Part shown: positions 1 to 13,340 of the stretch, in pieces | How the letters are laid out: the number at the start of each line of letters is the position of its first letter | Position numbering within the stretch: position 1 is the stretch's first letter | Assembly (NCBI GenBank): GCA_036897525.1 | Contig: JAYMTJ010000011.1 | Coordinates: forward strand, 118,008 to 182,007 | Direction of reading: 5' to 3' | DNA length: 64,000 bases | Origin: Pelargonium x hortorum | Taxonomy: Eukaryota > Streptophyta > Magnoliopsida > Geraniales > Geraniaceae | The notes under the pieces: generated by a model | Told to the model about the DNA's origin: nothing | Seen by the model: only the letters and a program-made list of their open reading frames with translations | Database searches by the model: none | Translations under genes and position numbers: made by a program

Positions 1-2479
1 ATATATTATAAGAGGAGCCCTGGAAAAACAATAACACAATGTATACCCAAGAGTTTGTTATAATAAGGAGTTTTGCCTCGAGATACCTTTGATTAAAATA
101 GCAGTCTGGGCCGGGTAAAGACCTCGCATCTTCTTATTTTTCCGATTTCTAACGAGTAAAATACTTCTCTAAATATTCTCATTCCAAGGGTTGGGTTTTC
201 TTCTTGATAGTTTAAGGCACTAAGCGCCCTCAAAATAGACCCTATTCTTAATAAACGCCATTGGAGTTTTTTTTTAATTGTCCAAGTCCTTTCTAAGAAG
301 GAAAACATTAAGAATAGAATCCTCTTAGGTCTAATTCCATCTACTCTTCTAAGGTACCAACTAAGGAAGCTTCTCAATATCTCTACCTTAAAATCCCTTT
401 ACTTACCGGGAGCGATACCATCACCTTCAGTATCTCCATCTAAGTCTTATGGAACACTCTACCTAACTAACAATGGAAGTCTGCTTAAGGAACCTTCCAA
501 CTAAAGGTACTCTGAATGTCCTAACTAAAGGAGCCTTTTAATTACTAAATTTTAAAGCTACGGTAGTACTAAAACAGATATGAATATAAAAATTCTTGTG
601 TCCCTAAGAATGCCAGGAATTAGCTCAGAAAAGGATCTTTGCTGCTATACTAAAAAGACAGAAAAAAACCGAGCAAAAGGAACAACTCAAGTAAATAAAT
701 AGATTTATAATATAGGATTCGATTTCTACTTAGTCCAAAAAAAAAGCTACAGAAAGCAAACTTATTACCCCAGAAGTAAGCCCATTAGCTATGTTTCAAA
801 CATATTTTTGAAAAGGAATTCTTTTACAAAATATAGACTAATCAAAAAACTTCTTCATGTGTTGGAAAAAAAATCCCTTCTGGTAGATATAACTAAACGT
901 AGAAGCAAGGTCGCGAATACTATTTCAAATTTCGGCTAGTTAGCAGTTGTTTGGGGTGGTAACACTTTAAGGAAAGGTTATTTTAATACTCTTATTTTTT
1001 TTCACGAAAAAAAGCCTAGGTATTATATTCAGTGCTGCTCTATTACTTAGATAGAAAGGGGTTAGGAAAACCCTTAAAAAAAGAATGTAGGTTTACTAGA
1101 ATCAGCCATATAACCAAGCAATAGTAAAGAGAAATTAAAAAATAGTTACGACTTAAGCTTCTCCGAAATTCTAGCATTTAATTGCTTTTGGTTTCTCGAA
1201 GTCATGAAGTAACGCTTAGGTCTACTGGTTGGTATTAAACCAGCTCGTTTGTTAGAATCCCGTATGGACTGGAAATTGTAGAAAGACTTTAGTGGTATTT
1301 CGGGATTCCTGTTCAAACAAGAAAGATTATCGGGGTTTCATGTCCTGTATTAATCGGGGGTTCGTTTGCAATCAGGGGCGCTTTTGTGTATAGCATGTTC
1401 TGAAATCTGTTATATCTGATAGGAAATGCTTTTTTTGTTACACAACAAATCTTAGCGGGTAAGTTTAATACCAATTAAAGTATGTTTGTTTGGAACCGCC
1501 TCTCTTTATGTAACAGTATAACTTAAAACAAAAAGCCCCAAAAATTACCAAAAGGATAAGGATCTCCTACTAGTAAGGGACTTAAGGATTTCCGGAAAAG
1601 TACGTATGTAAAAACACTTGACAATTTCAAGAACTTGCCAAAATATCGTGCCTAGCAGCATGCTTAAATTTATTAAGAATTTAAAGAGCCCCTTTATACT
1701 TACTAGACTTTTATTTTAATTGTCACTTCTTCTAGAAATCGCATACCCGTGCACTCTAGGATAAGGTTTTCTTACTGCAGGATTTTCCTATCCAGCAAAT
1801 ATTTCTCTACAATCTCTATTTGATCTTATAACCATTAGACCTTTCAAATTTCTATAAATTACATAAGTTTTACTTTTAAGTAGCATTATTTGCGTATCAT
1901 AGATATAGAAAAAAGGATAAAGCATCTTCTCTAAGGAGTGTTCCTGTATGGTAGATTAGTTCAAAGACAAGGAAATATACAAATATTCGTATTGAGTTGT
2001 TAAAAAAATACCAAAAGGGCCTTTTGAACTCCAAGGATGTCCTAAATATTATTTAAAAAGGTACCTCGTATACTCCTTATTTCTCAGACCTATAAATAAA
2101 TGACAAGTTCTAGAATAAGAATCAGACAAGTGTAAAACATAATGACTAAGAATAAACTAGCTTTAAATATTTCACAGTAAACCAAGGCTTATTTGTTAGC
2201 TATTTAAAGTAATAAATCTAGTTTCTAAGCAAGAGCACATTTTATTTTAGGAACTTCCAGGGAGGAGTTGGGCTGCCTGGTAAAAGTAAGTTTTAGTTTT
2301 CTTGGCAGGTTTTGTCAATAGGAGGAATTGGTAGGATAGGATCCTTAACGGGATGAGAAAGGTTCTGGGGACTCTCTGATTTGTATACTAGACTAGAGTC
2401 AGGGTCTATTTAGAATTCTAAATTCTTTCCACTTTAAGGCAGGCTAGGAGTGAGTTCTTTAAAGCGATTCTATGGCCAG

Positions 2480-2509
2480 TTTCGTGCCTTATAACATACT
2501 TTTAAACAG
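2480..2509 (+). repeat. Diverged dispersed repeat, copy A
   Basis: This 30-base stretch matches 60077-60106 in direct orientation at 25 of 30 positions, including an exact core TTATAACAT and a shared TTTTAA followed by CAG. No open frame spans either copy. It looks like one of the diverged short repeats scattered over the window; neither copy suggests a function. Confidence 0.5.
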
Positions 2510-2623
2510 GTTATTTTCTCCCTTTTTCCTTTATCTTAATTTTACCATGTCTTCTTCACTTCTCGAAAACTCTATTTAGAAGGCGATTAAAGGGATAGGT
2601 CTCCCTTTTACTGTAGTCCTATT

Positions 2624-2638
2624 ATAGGATAGGATAGG
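2624..2638. repeat. Short tandem repeat (ATAGG)x3
   Basis: Three exact copies of a 5-base unit. A slippage-type microduplication in non-coding DNA. Confidence 0.85.
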
Positions 2639-3427
2639 AAAGTTCCTAATTCTTACATTATTATAATATAAGCTCTCAGTATAATAGAATAAACCAAGTT
2701 TAGAATTTTCTCGTTTCCTTGAATACAATAAAGTCAACAAGCATCCTAGCTTTGGAGACAATTTAGCAGAAATATTGGATTTTTTTACATATGCTTCTTT
2801 AGGTTTAGGGCTTATGGGGACGATTAAAAGAGAAAGACTATACCCTGCACTTCCTCTCGCACCTCTATTCTTAGGCTAGACTAAAGCGTACGTGCGTCTC
2901 GAAGTTCTAAGTCTGTCTTCCAGGCTTATCCTTAATCTTTGTTTCCTTCTAGCAGTAAAGTAACACCGGGTAGCTATTTTTGAAATCATTAAACTTTTTA
3001 CGGGGTGTGGTCTATTCAAGTGAACGCACTTAGGAGGGGTTTTCCTTTGCTTTCAGAGATTGTGGGCGGGGTTGGTTATGCTACTTTCGATACGATGAAA
3101 CCGGGTTTTTGGGGTATTATAAGAATTTCGAGGAAAGATTGAAAGTATAAAATTTTGCCTAGTACTCCCTTTTCTAGCTCTAGTCTAGGAGTTCCCCATC
3201 CTATATCCTTGTTTAGGGCACCTCGGTATATACGGAGTCAAATGCTTTAGAAATTTCAAAGAGTTAGTAAAATATTGGGAACAAGTTATTCAAATTTAAG
3301 GGGTTTCTACTTAGAAGAGCTTCTAAAAAACGTAGGTTAAATTGTAGAAGCACAAAGTCTTCTTATCTTAATTTATTTCCTAATTTTTGGGTTACTCCGA
3401 TGCAAAACCCTTACCTTAAATAAAGGG

Positions 3428-3440
3428 AAGGGGGCCCCTT
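3428..3440. repeat. G/C palindrome AAGGGG-G-CCCCTT
   Basis: Inverted repeat with 6-base arms around one central G. Such runs of four or more G and C are rare in this A+T-rich background, but similar GG..CC palindromes recur throughout the window. Confidence 0.7.
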
Positions 3441-4474
3441 AATGGAACAAAAACCCTTTCATTTATTTATGCAGCTGAACATTAATTTACTTGCAGTAAG
3501 TGCTCCAAAGATAAAGAACTTTTAAGAAATTAGAGTCCCCTGATTTGGAAAAGGTTCATTTACTTCCTTGAAATCTAGATGTTTTCGTGGTCTCATCTAA
3601 AGGAGTTCGGATAGCTACTCTTTGGCAATTATTGAGGATGACTTCTTTAAGACTGCGGGATGCACAGTCTAACCTGTTACTTTTTTTACAGAATTTTTTT
3701 TTAGTTGAGCCCTACTAAATTAAATGAAGCTTCCCGTTTGTTTCTTGTTAAGTGATACTACGATTGCCTGATGGAATGCTTTTATCTATTCCTAGAGTCA
3801 GCAAGCCCTTATTGGTGTTCAAGTATTTCTGGAAAACCTATTCGTGCGTATCTTTCAAACCGGACTTAGTTACACTTAACTTAGTTTATACCTTGTTCAG
3901 TAAAAAAAGGATTCTAATGCAACAATCTCTACCTCGACTATTCTAGTATATAAGGCTATTAGAAGTTCTGAGTTCTCCTATTTATTCCCTTAACTTGTCT
4001 TTACCGGAAACTTATTTGGGTTGACTTTCCTTGCTGTAACTAGAACGAGAGTACAAAAGGCAGAGAACAACCAGCAGGCAGCTTTCTCCCTCCTAACATC
4101 CTCTTTTAACTCTCCCGGGAAGATACTAAATACTATAAAAAAGCAGATTAGGAAACCTTTTCTTTTGTTTATTACCTGGTATTACGAACTTCCAGAAGAG
4201 GTAAGAGGGCGCTTTATTACCCAGTCCTCAAGAAAAAAAAAGTTAATTCCTCGTTTAGGCTAGAGTTCTGAAGCCAACATAAGACAGAGAAACTCATGTT
4301 ATATTACTAAGGTTTCCCTAAAAGCTCTTATTCTAGGTCTCTTGTAAGTAAGCTAAGAAGCGGGGATAACGGCAGAATTCCCTCCTTATTTATATCTCTA
4401 TCTGGAGCTGAGGAAAACTTAGAAGAATTAATTCTTTTAAAACTTAATTGTTCCTTGTGACTACGAATCCTGTA

Positions 4475-4489
4475 ACTACTACTACTACT
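4475..4489. repeat. Microsatellite (ACT)x5
   Basis: Five exact ACT triplets, followed by one more A. It lies within a 60-codon minus-strand open frame (4328-4510), where it reads as a serine run; I judge that frame to be chance. Confidence 0.9.
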
Positions 4490-5245
4490 AAGACTTTGTA
4501 CGAGATTCACTCCTCTACTGTTAGAGCTTTCTAAAGTCAGATCACAATACTTTATTTTGTAAAAGCGTATTTTGAAGGGTATTTCTCAAAACAAATATCT
4601 AAAACGACTTACTGGAATCTAAAGAAATACAGAACCCCTTTTAGAAATTGAATATTCTTGTGTACCTCACCCTATAATGTTTGTTGAAAAAAAAAGCATG
4701 ACTTAGGAGTAAACTCTCCTAGAAAAGAAGGAAGACCCTGTGCTTGTTGTACTACTAAACTTCTATCTTGTAAAAACACCTCAATTCCAATAAACTTATC
4801 CCTTACTAACGCGATTTCCCGCTGTCAGTAAGTAACTGAGCTTAAAAAAAGTGAAATTAACGGATGTATACCGATTCATATATGCTAATATCCCATATTC
4901 AAGACATTTTCTGGTAGGACCCCCTTAGCCAGGGAACTTTAGTTTAGTTGTGTAATGAAACTAAAGGAAATTTCGTACAAAAAAAGATACTAACTTTAAT
5001 TAATAGAATTAACTCCTAACAAATCCCCGTAAGAATCTATTGTTTTCACAAATTAGCAATAGGTATAAACTTCTAGAATAATAGAATAGTAGGATTACGT
5101 TAGGAAAACTCTTTTACTATAAAAGAAAAAAGAAAACTCCTCTATAATATATTGTAATGATTCCATATAATCAATGCGTAAACCAACGGACTTCCACTTC
5201 ATTCTTTCCTTTTTTTCACTTGTTTAGAAGTCTTGTAAATAAAAA

Positions 5246-5259
5246 GGGGGGTTTCCCCC
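5246..5259. repeat. GC-arm hairpin GGGGG-GTTT-CCCCC
   Basis: Five G:C pairs closing a four-base loop, preceded by five A. It would be very stable as RNA or single-stranded DNA. No U-tract follows directly and no gene lies upstream, so I do not call it a terminator. Confidence 0.75.
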
Positions 5260-6520
5260 AACGTTTTAGGCTTTTTTGAGTCCATATTTACTCTCTCAGA
5301 GAGAAAATAACAGTATATAGAGGGACTATGATATGGCATAGTCTTGAGTGCAAATGATTCGCATTCACTGCTGAACAAAAAGAAATTCGTAAATAAAATA
5401 GGAACCTCTTTAATTAAGGCTAAGGGTCCCCCTTATTTAGGAAATCTGTAATCAAGTATTACTAAACAGAAATTTCTACTCCAATATCAAACAAAAGGGA
5501 AGGGGATCCTTTTAGAACAAAGGCACTCGCCCAATAAAAGCGGGATTAAAACTTGATATAACTAAGCCACAGAAGAAAGTCTGTCTTATGTCTTAACTTA
5601 AAGACTGAATAAAATTAGCTTAGGAAACAGAGGTAACTCAAATATTATTCTATCCGTATTAGATTCAAGCCCAAAATACTAAACCTAAAAAGCACTAAAG
5701 CTAGAAGTGATTCGACTTTGAAACCTCGGTATAAGTCCCTTTAGTATTTGACTTTTTGTTAATCTACGCCTCCTGTCTTCTGAAGGTATATACATAACCT
5801 TTTTTCTTTTGATTTCTTTTTTATACTTCCAAAAATCAGAGGAATTCCTAAATAGAGTAACCGAATCCCTTAGATAGTCCTCTCTAGATAAAATATGTCG
5901 TTTAGCTAGTTTGCAGAAAAGAAGATCTAGAATTAATGTTGCTGACTAAATGCTCAGATAGAGAGCCCTCTTTATAATAGGGTACTTGGCATGTTGGATC
6001 CCGTGGGAATGAAGCTCCTCGATATTACCTATTTCAGGTGTTTGAAGGGTTAGGAATCGGATAGACTCAAATCCGAATGTACTTAGGTTTTCTTATAATT
6101 GGGTATATTCCTGTTTTTTGTAACAAGGTAAAGTAAAAAAAAACTAACTGTATTATTCTGGAATAACTGTCTTTCTGTAAGACAACTCTAGCTAACTAAA
6201 CGAAATCATGACAGGGAAAACCCCTATAAATCTCGTTTAACTCCTTATAGATGTATATATGTCTAGCTCTTATAAAGGGAAGGCTTCTTTGATTCATTCT
6301 TCAGTTATGTACAGTATCTGGCTTTTAGGAATTCTTGATAATAATTTCGAGGTTTTATCCGGATTAACTAATTCTTTCAGTTTTTTAGATTCCTGCTGAT
6401 ATACACATAATCATTACTATATTATCCTAAGTAGTATATACTTATTAATACATTATTATACAAATAGACTCTATAAGAACTATTAAGACTATAATTACTA
6501 TAATAAAGGAATTGCTTCTA

Positions 6521-6725
6521 TTAACTACACTTGCTAGGATTAGCTACATTAGCACCACCGGCTCCTGGTGATGACTGGCAGGGTCCTCCCTCTCTTACTG
6601 ACATGACTGGTTCGAGCTACTACTCCAGTCTGTTCTTACTGCTACAAAGAAGAATATAGCTCTACAACCCAATATCCTGGGCTTGCTTGCTCCCTTTTAC
6701 AGACACCTCGCGCCTCGCAAAAGCA
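6521..6725. other. G+C-richer island with degenerate internal repetition
   Basis: This island is visibly richer in G+C than its flanks. It carries two nested short hairpins: CACCA/TGGTG (6553-6557 with 6566-6570, 8-base loop) and GACTGG/CCAGTC (6605-6610 with 6625-6630, 14-base loop). Variants of CTTACTG and ACTGG recur inside it. The segment ATTAGCACCACCGGCT (6548-6563), with ACTGGCA shortly after, recurs with two mismatches at 58488-58503. No frame across it is open. It is probably an old inserted fragment; its origin is not recognised. Confidence 0.4.
6548..6563 (+). repeat. Dispersed 16-base repeat, copy A
   Basis: Matches 58488-58503 at 14 of 16 positions in direct orientation. Both copies are followed within about 20 bases by ACTGGCA, so the relationship extends beyond the 16-mer with a small gap. 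Both lie in G+C-richer islands, which points to a shared donor sequence. Confidence 0.45.
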
Positions 6726-7318
6726 AAATTTTAGGGGAATTTTTGAAGTTAAAGACTACACCTCTTGCTTCTTTTTACTTCCTTCTAAAATGAATTTTCA
6801 ATCTAAAGAATTTTCTTATCGGGATACTTTTTTTCCTTCAGGGAGTTTCCGGGGTTGGCCGAATATAGGGGGTTTAGAGACATGACTAGTAACGAGAAAG
6901 CTTCTTTGCAGGAGTCCTTGTTTAGAGGGGGTATATGTATTGTATAAAGAAAAGGGATGTACAATGATACCTCAAATCCTAAAGAGTTTAATAAAATAAA
7001 GTTTATATTATAAAGGATGGGCCAGCTTATAGAGCTTTCTAGTAGGGACTCTCGGGATTAAGAAACTGAAAATAGAAACGCTTCTGTATTCTAGGACTCT
7101 ACTCTAAAGAAGGCGATACGCGGAAAGTAAAATATTCGTACTAAAGCCCAACAGCCCAGGTTTACGACACACAGAAAGTGCTCTATTACCTATTTTTTAT
7201 CTTCTCTAATGTAACTTTCTTTAGGAAATCCCTCAATACCAATACTCAGTCATGCACCCATGCCCTTAAGTATCTAAGTTTTAGGAATTCGACACTAGAA
7301 AATGCTGCTCTTAAAAAA

Positions 7319-7332
7319 AATAATAATAATAT
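7319..7332. repeat. Microsatellite (AAT)n
   Basis: AAT run directly following a poly-A tract (7313-7320). Confidence 0.85.
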
Positions 7333-7881
7333 TCTATCATACAATACACCTGTACAAAGGAATATGGAAGACTCGAGGATTGTATAAAGCATTTTTTTTC
7401 CTTTACTTCAAGCTAAGGCCTGGATAAAGTTGGAGATAACCTTTCCGAGGCATTTCCTTTCAAAGAGAAAAAATGTGAGAGAGATAAGCAATCTTGTACC
7501 AGATAAGGATTAAGCCGAGCCGAGGATTTTAGCTTAAAGGGTTTTTTAAGAGGGTTAGGTTAGATTAAAACTTACTCTTTTGTATAAATTTATACTACAG
7601 TTGTTATATTACAGGGATTTATCCGCTTATAGATAGAGACACCCGCGCTTAGGTTCGGTAACTGTATTTTAATTCATTGATTAGGGTTTAGGTAGGGTAA
7701 AGGCATTTATTCATTCTTAAAGGACTTCTATTCCGGCGGTGGAGCCCCAATTAAGCTAAGCAATTCATGTTGCTTGATTTTACTCTATGGTGTATATATA
7801 GGCATTTAAGCAATCGTATACATTAAGTCTACCAGAGACTTAGAGCTTTAAATTAGCTAAGGCATGAAAAAGACTTTAGTA

Positions 7882-7893
7882 CTGCAGCTGCAG
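7882..7893. repeat. Perfect 12-base palindrome CTGCAGCTGCAG
   Basis: Self-complementary, and also a direct duplication of CTGCAG. It is G+C-rich against an A+T-rich background. Confidence 0.85.
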
Positions 7894-8796
7894 CATCCTT
7901 AAGGAGGGGCAATCCCGCCATTAAATGCAAAAGGATACCCCCCTGTCCGGTTATAGAAACCCATTCTAAAACAAAAAAAAAGGCAAGTACAAAACAAAAG
8001 CTTTCGGATTCAACCAAAAATCCCAGGATAGTCGGTTCACTAAAATGCCTTACAGGTAACTGGGAGTTAAGGTCTCCAATTCAGTAAAAAAGCTCGATAT
8101 TCATTCTACGAGAGCCTCGTTGATTGCTTTTATAACTAACCTCAGCTATAAGGCACATAGGATTCTCTACTACTTAGTTTAGTTGGGTGTAAGGGGCACT
8201 GCCCTTATACTCTTTTTAAAACTCTTGGCTACGCTACTTTTTTATACATATTTATAGAAATATAAAGATAAATAGAGTGCCAAAGCAAAGTACTCGTGTA
8301 GATTAAGTGAAATTTCCTAAGGAGACAAACAAGTTAACTATACCAAAGTTTAACCAAGAGTCGTAATTGTATCCATATAATAATTAACCGAAGTGAGCAT
8401 CTGCGCACCTACAAGGGATAGTCCTTATCAATCAACAGAGTATCTAAATAAATAAATATCTTAAAAAGTTATATTATGTATGAGGCATATACTCTGCTAA
8501 CTACAAAATGAACTTTTACATGATATATATTTTTTTACTGAGATCCTAACTTTATAGGTTGTCCCTTTTTTAGTTATTTTTTTAATCCTTTTACTTTTTT
8601 TAATTCTCTAAGAAAAGAAAGAAAAGAACCACGCACAAGTACTGAAACAGGATTAGAAAGCTTTATTGGGATGGGAGTCTCCTATACCTAACAGCTTTTG
8701 GGATACTCTTTGCTCGGCTATAGGTAGGTATATTAAGAGTTGTTTTTGACAGAGGACTCCCCATCCCTAGGTTTGTTAATTAATAGGCCGAGCCCC

Positions 8797-8815
8797 TCTA
8801 TCTATCTATCTATCT
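8797..8815. repeat. Microsatellite (TCTA)x4.75
   Basis: Tetranucleotide run with no interruption. The neighbouring sequence is unremarkable. Confidence 0.9.
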
Positions 8816-10597
8816 TATTAGGTATGCGGGTCCTCTAAAGATTTAGTAGAATCCTAGTTATTGTAGGGGATATAAAATCACTTTAGATTTTCTTTTGCTT
8901 ACTCTTTTATAAAAGAATGAATAAGGGTGGGGACCCCGGTTATATTTTGTTTTAGAGGGTCGGCTTCTCTACAGCTAAGGACAAAAGCTTATATTCTTCA
9001 TTTTTTTGCACATCTTGCAAAATCACTGATATAGAAAAGACTCGTTATTCAGCTCTTATTTCCTTTCAAGCAATCCCTTTTACTCTTTTGTCAATACTTT
9101 AAATGTCTGGTAACACGCTTTGATTTTATAAGTTTTAAACCTAGAATTCTTAGGTTCAAATAAAATATCTTTTTTAGGGTTAGGGTATCCTATAAGAAAC
9201 TAGAGCTTCCTCAGGAACTTGCAAGATTCCATATATGAGTTAAAACTCTAAACAAAGGTTTCTAGTAAATGGGAGTAAGACTATTAAGAAAAGTTCTCTT
9301 TTAGACTAAAAACAATTAGATCCCAGTCAAGGGCACTAAAATATGGTAGCTCCCCCAAAAAACTAAAAAAATATAGGACATTCTTCATACGCAACCTATC
9401 TATATACTTACTTTTTAGTTAAGAAAGGGCTCCTTTTCCCATACCTAAAGTCTAGATCTTATAAGGTCTTTGCATTTCGGATAGTCAATAGTTTAAGGAG
9501 TTCTAAAAAAAGGAGATAGATTCTATAAGAGAGCCCCCCTTAGCTTTTAATACAAGGCAGGCTGTTTACCTGCTCTCGTGGTTCTCGAGTATAAGACATT
9601 ATAGAGGCTTTTTAGAGAGGATTTTCTTGCTGTCATGTGCCTAACTCAATTACTTATAAACGAAACTATAGAATCCTTTTGGAATCAGTAGGTAAAGAGG
9701 AAAGGTTTCCGAAGGCATTATAAATATAAAAAAAAGTTAAGGTTTTACTGACAGAATTCAAAAAGTTTTTTTTGCAAGAGAAAATTCTCTTGGTTATCTA
9801 ATCTAGCAGAGGAAGTCAAAGAGATTTTTATATTTAAGTAATAAGGGGTCTTCTATTCGTAGTAATAGATAATAACTCTAAAACTTCTATGTTAGTCAAG
9901 GCAGATAAATTAACAAAAGATTTCTTGTTCTGCGCTGTCTTTTCTTTATAGCTAGGTACTGAGGAATTTAAAAAAACGCTTTTACCAGGGATTTACAGAG
10001 GGCAATGTTTTAACGAGCCTTTAAATTAAAAGCAGAGGAATAAGGTTCTTTTCGTTTTTAGGGTTTTGGGAGGTATTTAATAAAAAAAGGGAGTAGTCTT
10101 ACGTAAGAGTGTTATGGGATTAGAATTCCTGTTTTGTCTAGTAGTGTATATGGATTCCCTAAGATTCTGCGGAAGTAGGAAGTATAGGGAACTCTCTCTT
10201 GTAGTATATGTTAGGAGTTGAACTCATGGATTAGTTGTATTCTGTAGTTACTGCAGTTATGTTAAGCCTGGCTTTTTTGACAAATCAGGTTTCTCCGGAT
10301 AGGGATCCTAAACGCTTTTTAATAGTAAGTTTTCAGTTAGCAAGTACAAGGACCCTGTATTTTCCACTTTAATATAGCATACTTTAGAATTTTGACATTC
10401 AGAACTCCAAGAAAGAAAGATGAATCTTAACCAGCTTCTTTAAAGACTTGCTTTTCGGGACTTGTTTATCCTTGCAGCTTTGTAGCTCTCATTCTACCTA
10501 TGGGCTAGAGCTTTCTTTGTATTTATATTTAGTTATATATATAACAAAAGGAGATACCTGTCTTGTAAGAAGCTATTGCATTGCACTTATGGCTTCT

Positions 10598-10624
10598 AAT
10601 ATTATATTATATTATATTATATAG
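10598..10624. repeat. Five-base microsatellite (ATATT-type)
   Basis: About five uninterrupted copies of a 5-base A/T unit. This is the longest pure A/T tandem array in the window. Confidence 0.9.
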
Positions 10625-10740
10625 AGGTACTGAAACTCACAGAAGTAACTGTCTTTAAGGAGAATTCCTTGCTATAACGGCCTTAGATATTAGATAGTAT
10701 TGAGTATATCTAGTATATGCGATAGTACAGACTTATATTA

Positions 10741-11560
10741 CCACAAAACAAACACTATACTTTCATTATATACACTAAAAGTACTTCCTCAGCTTTCCGA
10801 ACTACCAACTGAATATTAGTATACCCTTTATAAGACCCATGCTCACCTTCTTAAAGCTAAGTTTAACTATCCACTCAATCTCTAGCAAGCCCTCGGAATA
10901 CCATCAAGAACCTTTCTTTCCTAGAACCGAAACCTATAAGATCCACTTCTATTGACTAAGCTGGTACTGAATATAGAGTCTTCTTCTTATCTTAGGAGTC
11001 GAAAGCTCTTACCTGTAATAAAGTCAATTCCCAAGGTCAACTTAAATCCGAACTATAAAGAACACCTATAAACAGGAATACCCTAGAGCAAATGGTAGAC
11101 ACTTCTTAACATCCTACAAGCCGAAACTCTAAATAAGAATAATAAGAATAAGGAACCCCTGAAATCCTATCTTGGTTTTGTTCTAATTCTAAACAAATCC
11201 TTCAAGGAGAACCTTTTCTTACTTATGAGTTTTCAAGTGTAGCGAAACCTTTTAGTCTAGTCAAACCAAACCCTTTTCTTAGTTTTGATCGATAAAGGAA
11301 CTTGCAGGATACTCTGATTCAATGAACGAACTCTTATAGCAACTTTTAGGACCCAATCCAAGCACTCCAATTAAGAAAACCTGTGCGATACCATAAACAA
11401 ACTTCTCTCATCTTCTCTGACTTCTCCTAGCTATCCCAGAAGAATCTATCAGTCCTTTGCCAGCAACTTCAACAGATATAGTAGAAACCCTCTCGGTAAT
11501 GACTTTAACGCTCATGAGAAAACCCTTGCTCTTGCTTTTTATTGACTTAACTTAGTATTC
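10741..11560. other. Strand-asymmetric patch, C over G
   Basis: In eight 60-base lines sampled between 10801 and 11520 I counted 122 C against 61 G on the plus strand, a 2:1 skew absent from the flanks. The text is rich in CT- and AC-containing words. No frame is open for long and no repeat unit is obvious beyond a 9-base doublet AATAAGAAT (11132-11149). A skew this strong over several hundred bases usually reflects insertion of DNA with a different mutational or transcriptional history; that origin is inferred. Confidence 0.6.
11132..11149. repeat. Tandem 9-mer AATAAGAAT x2
   Basis: Two exact adjacent copies inside the C-skewed patch. Confidence 0.85.
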
Positions 11561-13340
11561 TATAACATATCTAATAGGACTCTTGGCCATATATTCCTGC
11601 GAGGTATTCGAGCTCTAGTCTTTCTCAATCAACAGAGCAACTTAAAAAAAATACACTTTATTAGTTTTTAATCACTTATATTATAGCTCCAACTAGAGCT
11701 TTCAGGCATAGTAGTAATTTGGGTTCTTTTTACGACTCTAAGATATTCGAGTAAGTTTATCTAGATTTAGGTTGTAGGAGCTTTTATCCAAAAATTTTCA
11801 TAGAAGTCCAGGTTTTGTTTGTTATTTATGGAACATAGGCAATTCTTATTTCACAACTTTCTTTTGTATTGAAAACCTTTTAATTAAAAGGGGTGGTCTA
11901 TCTAGATCTAGCTAGATTAGTTTTAGGATATTTTCTAGACTTTGGTCATAGCGAGCTGACGGAAAAGAGAGACTCTATTTTTAATCAAAGTCTTACTTCA
12001 CAGGAATTCCCCAATGAAAGGGTGGGCCCTTAAGTAAAGCTTGTTTCTTATGCACTCCTAGGGGCACATGTATATACTTTAGTAAATAAGCATAAAAACT
12101 TCCGTGTTTTTGGGACCCAAGTTGTACTGGACATGACGGTTTTGTTTATACAAGCTGATTTCAGGGTCTCCTTTCAGTATTTCAAGGTTTTTATTGTTAT
12201 TTTTTAACTTTGTATAAGGAATCCAGATTTGGTTAATCTAGTCTGGGATTTGAACAAACGTAATTTAACAACTTAGTAACTTTATATAGTAGGAGTTTAG
12301 GCCTTTGTAAGCAGCTCTAAGGGGACCCTGTTAGAACCGGATTATACCTTTAACGTTAATAAGGAGTAAGCAGGATCTAAAAAATAAGGATTACCACTTT
12401 ATTTTCCACACCACAAGGGTCAATTTCGTTGACAAGAATTACCAAAGGGCAAACCATATGTAAGGAGCTCGTTTAGGAATAGGTCCTCCTTAACTAGCGA
12501 ATATTCCGCTTTCAAAAAAACGCATTAATTTCACGACCGCGGAGAAGATCCTTATTTATTTATTATGCACAAGGAGTTTTGTTTCTTATAAAGACACTCA
12601 AGTCCGCTCTTTATCTTTATATTGTACAATCAACTTATCCAAAGTCTTGTCTTCCAAAGAAACTCTGGTCGTAATACGGAAAGATATTATGCCCTTCGTA
12701 GCGCTCAGAACATTCCTTGAATAGTTTGTCTAATACGTAAATAAATATCTTAGGTATTAAACTAAAATTATCATCATCATGCTGTTACAGGAATCGCCGG
12801 TCCAGCTGTAAATTCGAACTGTCAAGATTAGTGCAACTTTAGCATATACGGGACAGTGCATAGTAAATCGAGCTCCTTAAGGACTTTTAAAGGTATTTTG
12901 AAGCAATGAGTTTAGTCTTATATACACTATACACGGGTAGATTTAGTGAACCAAGGGTTTTTCCCTATGTATCTAAGATGAGAAGAAGAAGTTTCAGTCT
13001 TTCTACTACCTGATCCTTTCCTTGTTTAAGGAAATAGAGTCGCTTCTTTTATTAATTTTAACTAAAACGCCAGCTCTTATCTTATATCTTAAAGGGCCGT
13101 AGACAGAGTATGGACCTCTATCTACTATGTTATGAGAAGTATTCTGCCACTTAATGCAAACAACGTTTTGACTCCTTATGGCATGCCAAGAGACTCTCTG
13201 GTTATTTTAAAGAGGGGATCCCCATAGTTAGAAAGTATCCACAGCCTTCCACCCTTAGTCTACTATTCTCAATCAAGTTTCTTATTAAACTGCTTTTGGC
13301 TTTATAAAGACTATATAGTTGTAATGCTTTTTTAAGGTAA
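11561..13340. other. Gene-free tract, nothing notable
   Basis: I see no open frame, RNA motif or strong structure apart from an ATC microsatellite at 12769-12780 and ordinary small GG..CC near-palindromes. Confidence 0.65.
12769..12780. repeat. Microsatellite (ATC)x4
   Basis: Four ATC/TCA triplets in A+T-rich DNA. Confidence 0.85.

Larger units (their letters stand above)
1..6520. other. Gene-free A+T-rich tract
   Basis: I see no recognisable gene. The open frames (93-377 on the minus strand, 94 codons; 4021-4263 on the plus strand, 80 codons from a TTG) have low-complexity, basic and aromatic translations typical of A+T-rich non-coding DNA, and no upstream signal or family motif. The tract holds a five-copy ACT run (4475-4489), a three-copy ATAGG run (2624-2638), G/C-arm palindromes at 3428-3440 and 5246-5259, and one member of a diverged 30-base repeat (2480-2509). 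The rest is mixed sequence with frequent small GG..CC near-palindromes. Confidence 0.7.
6726..10740. other. Gene-free A+T-rich tract
   Basis: No gene recognised. One short open frame (7178-7387, 69 codons, GTG start) is rich in Asn and Ser and contains an AAT microsatellite, so it is not credible as a gene. The tract also holds a 12-base palindrome at 7882, a TCTA microsatellite at 8797 and a TATAT-type five-base repeat at 10598. Confidence 0.7.

Noticed and set aside
93-377. 94-codon minus-strand frame
   Set aside because: No recognisable motif. The composition (Arg, Leu, Phe, Ile) is that of chance frames, and it stands alone with no gene context.
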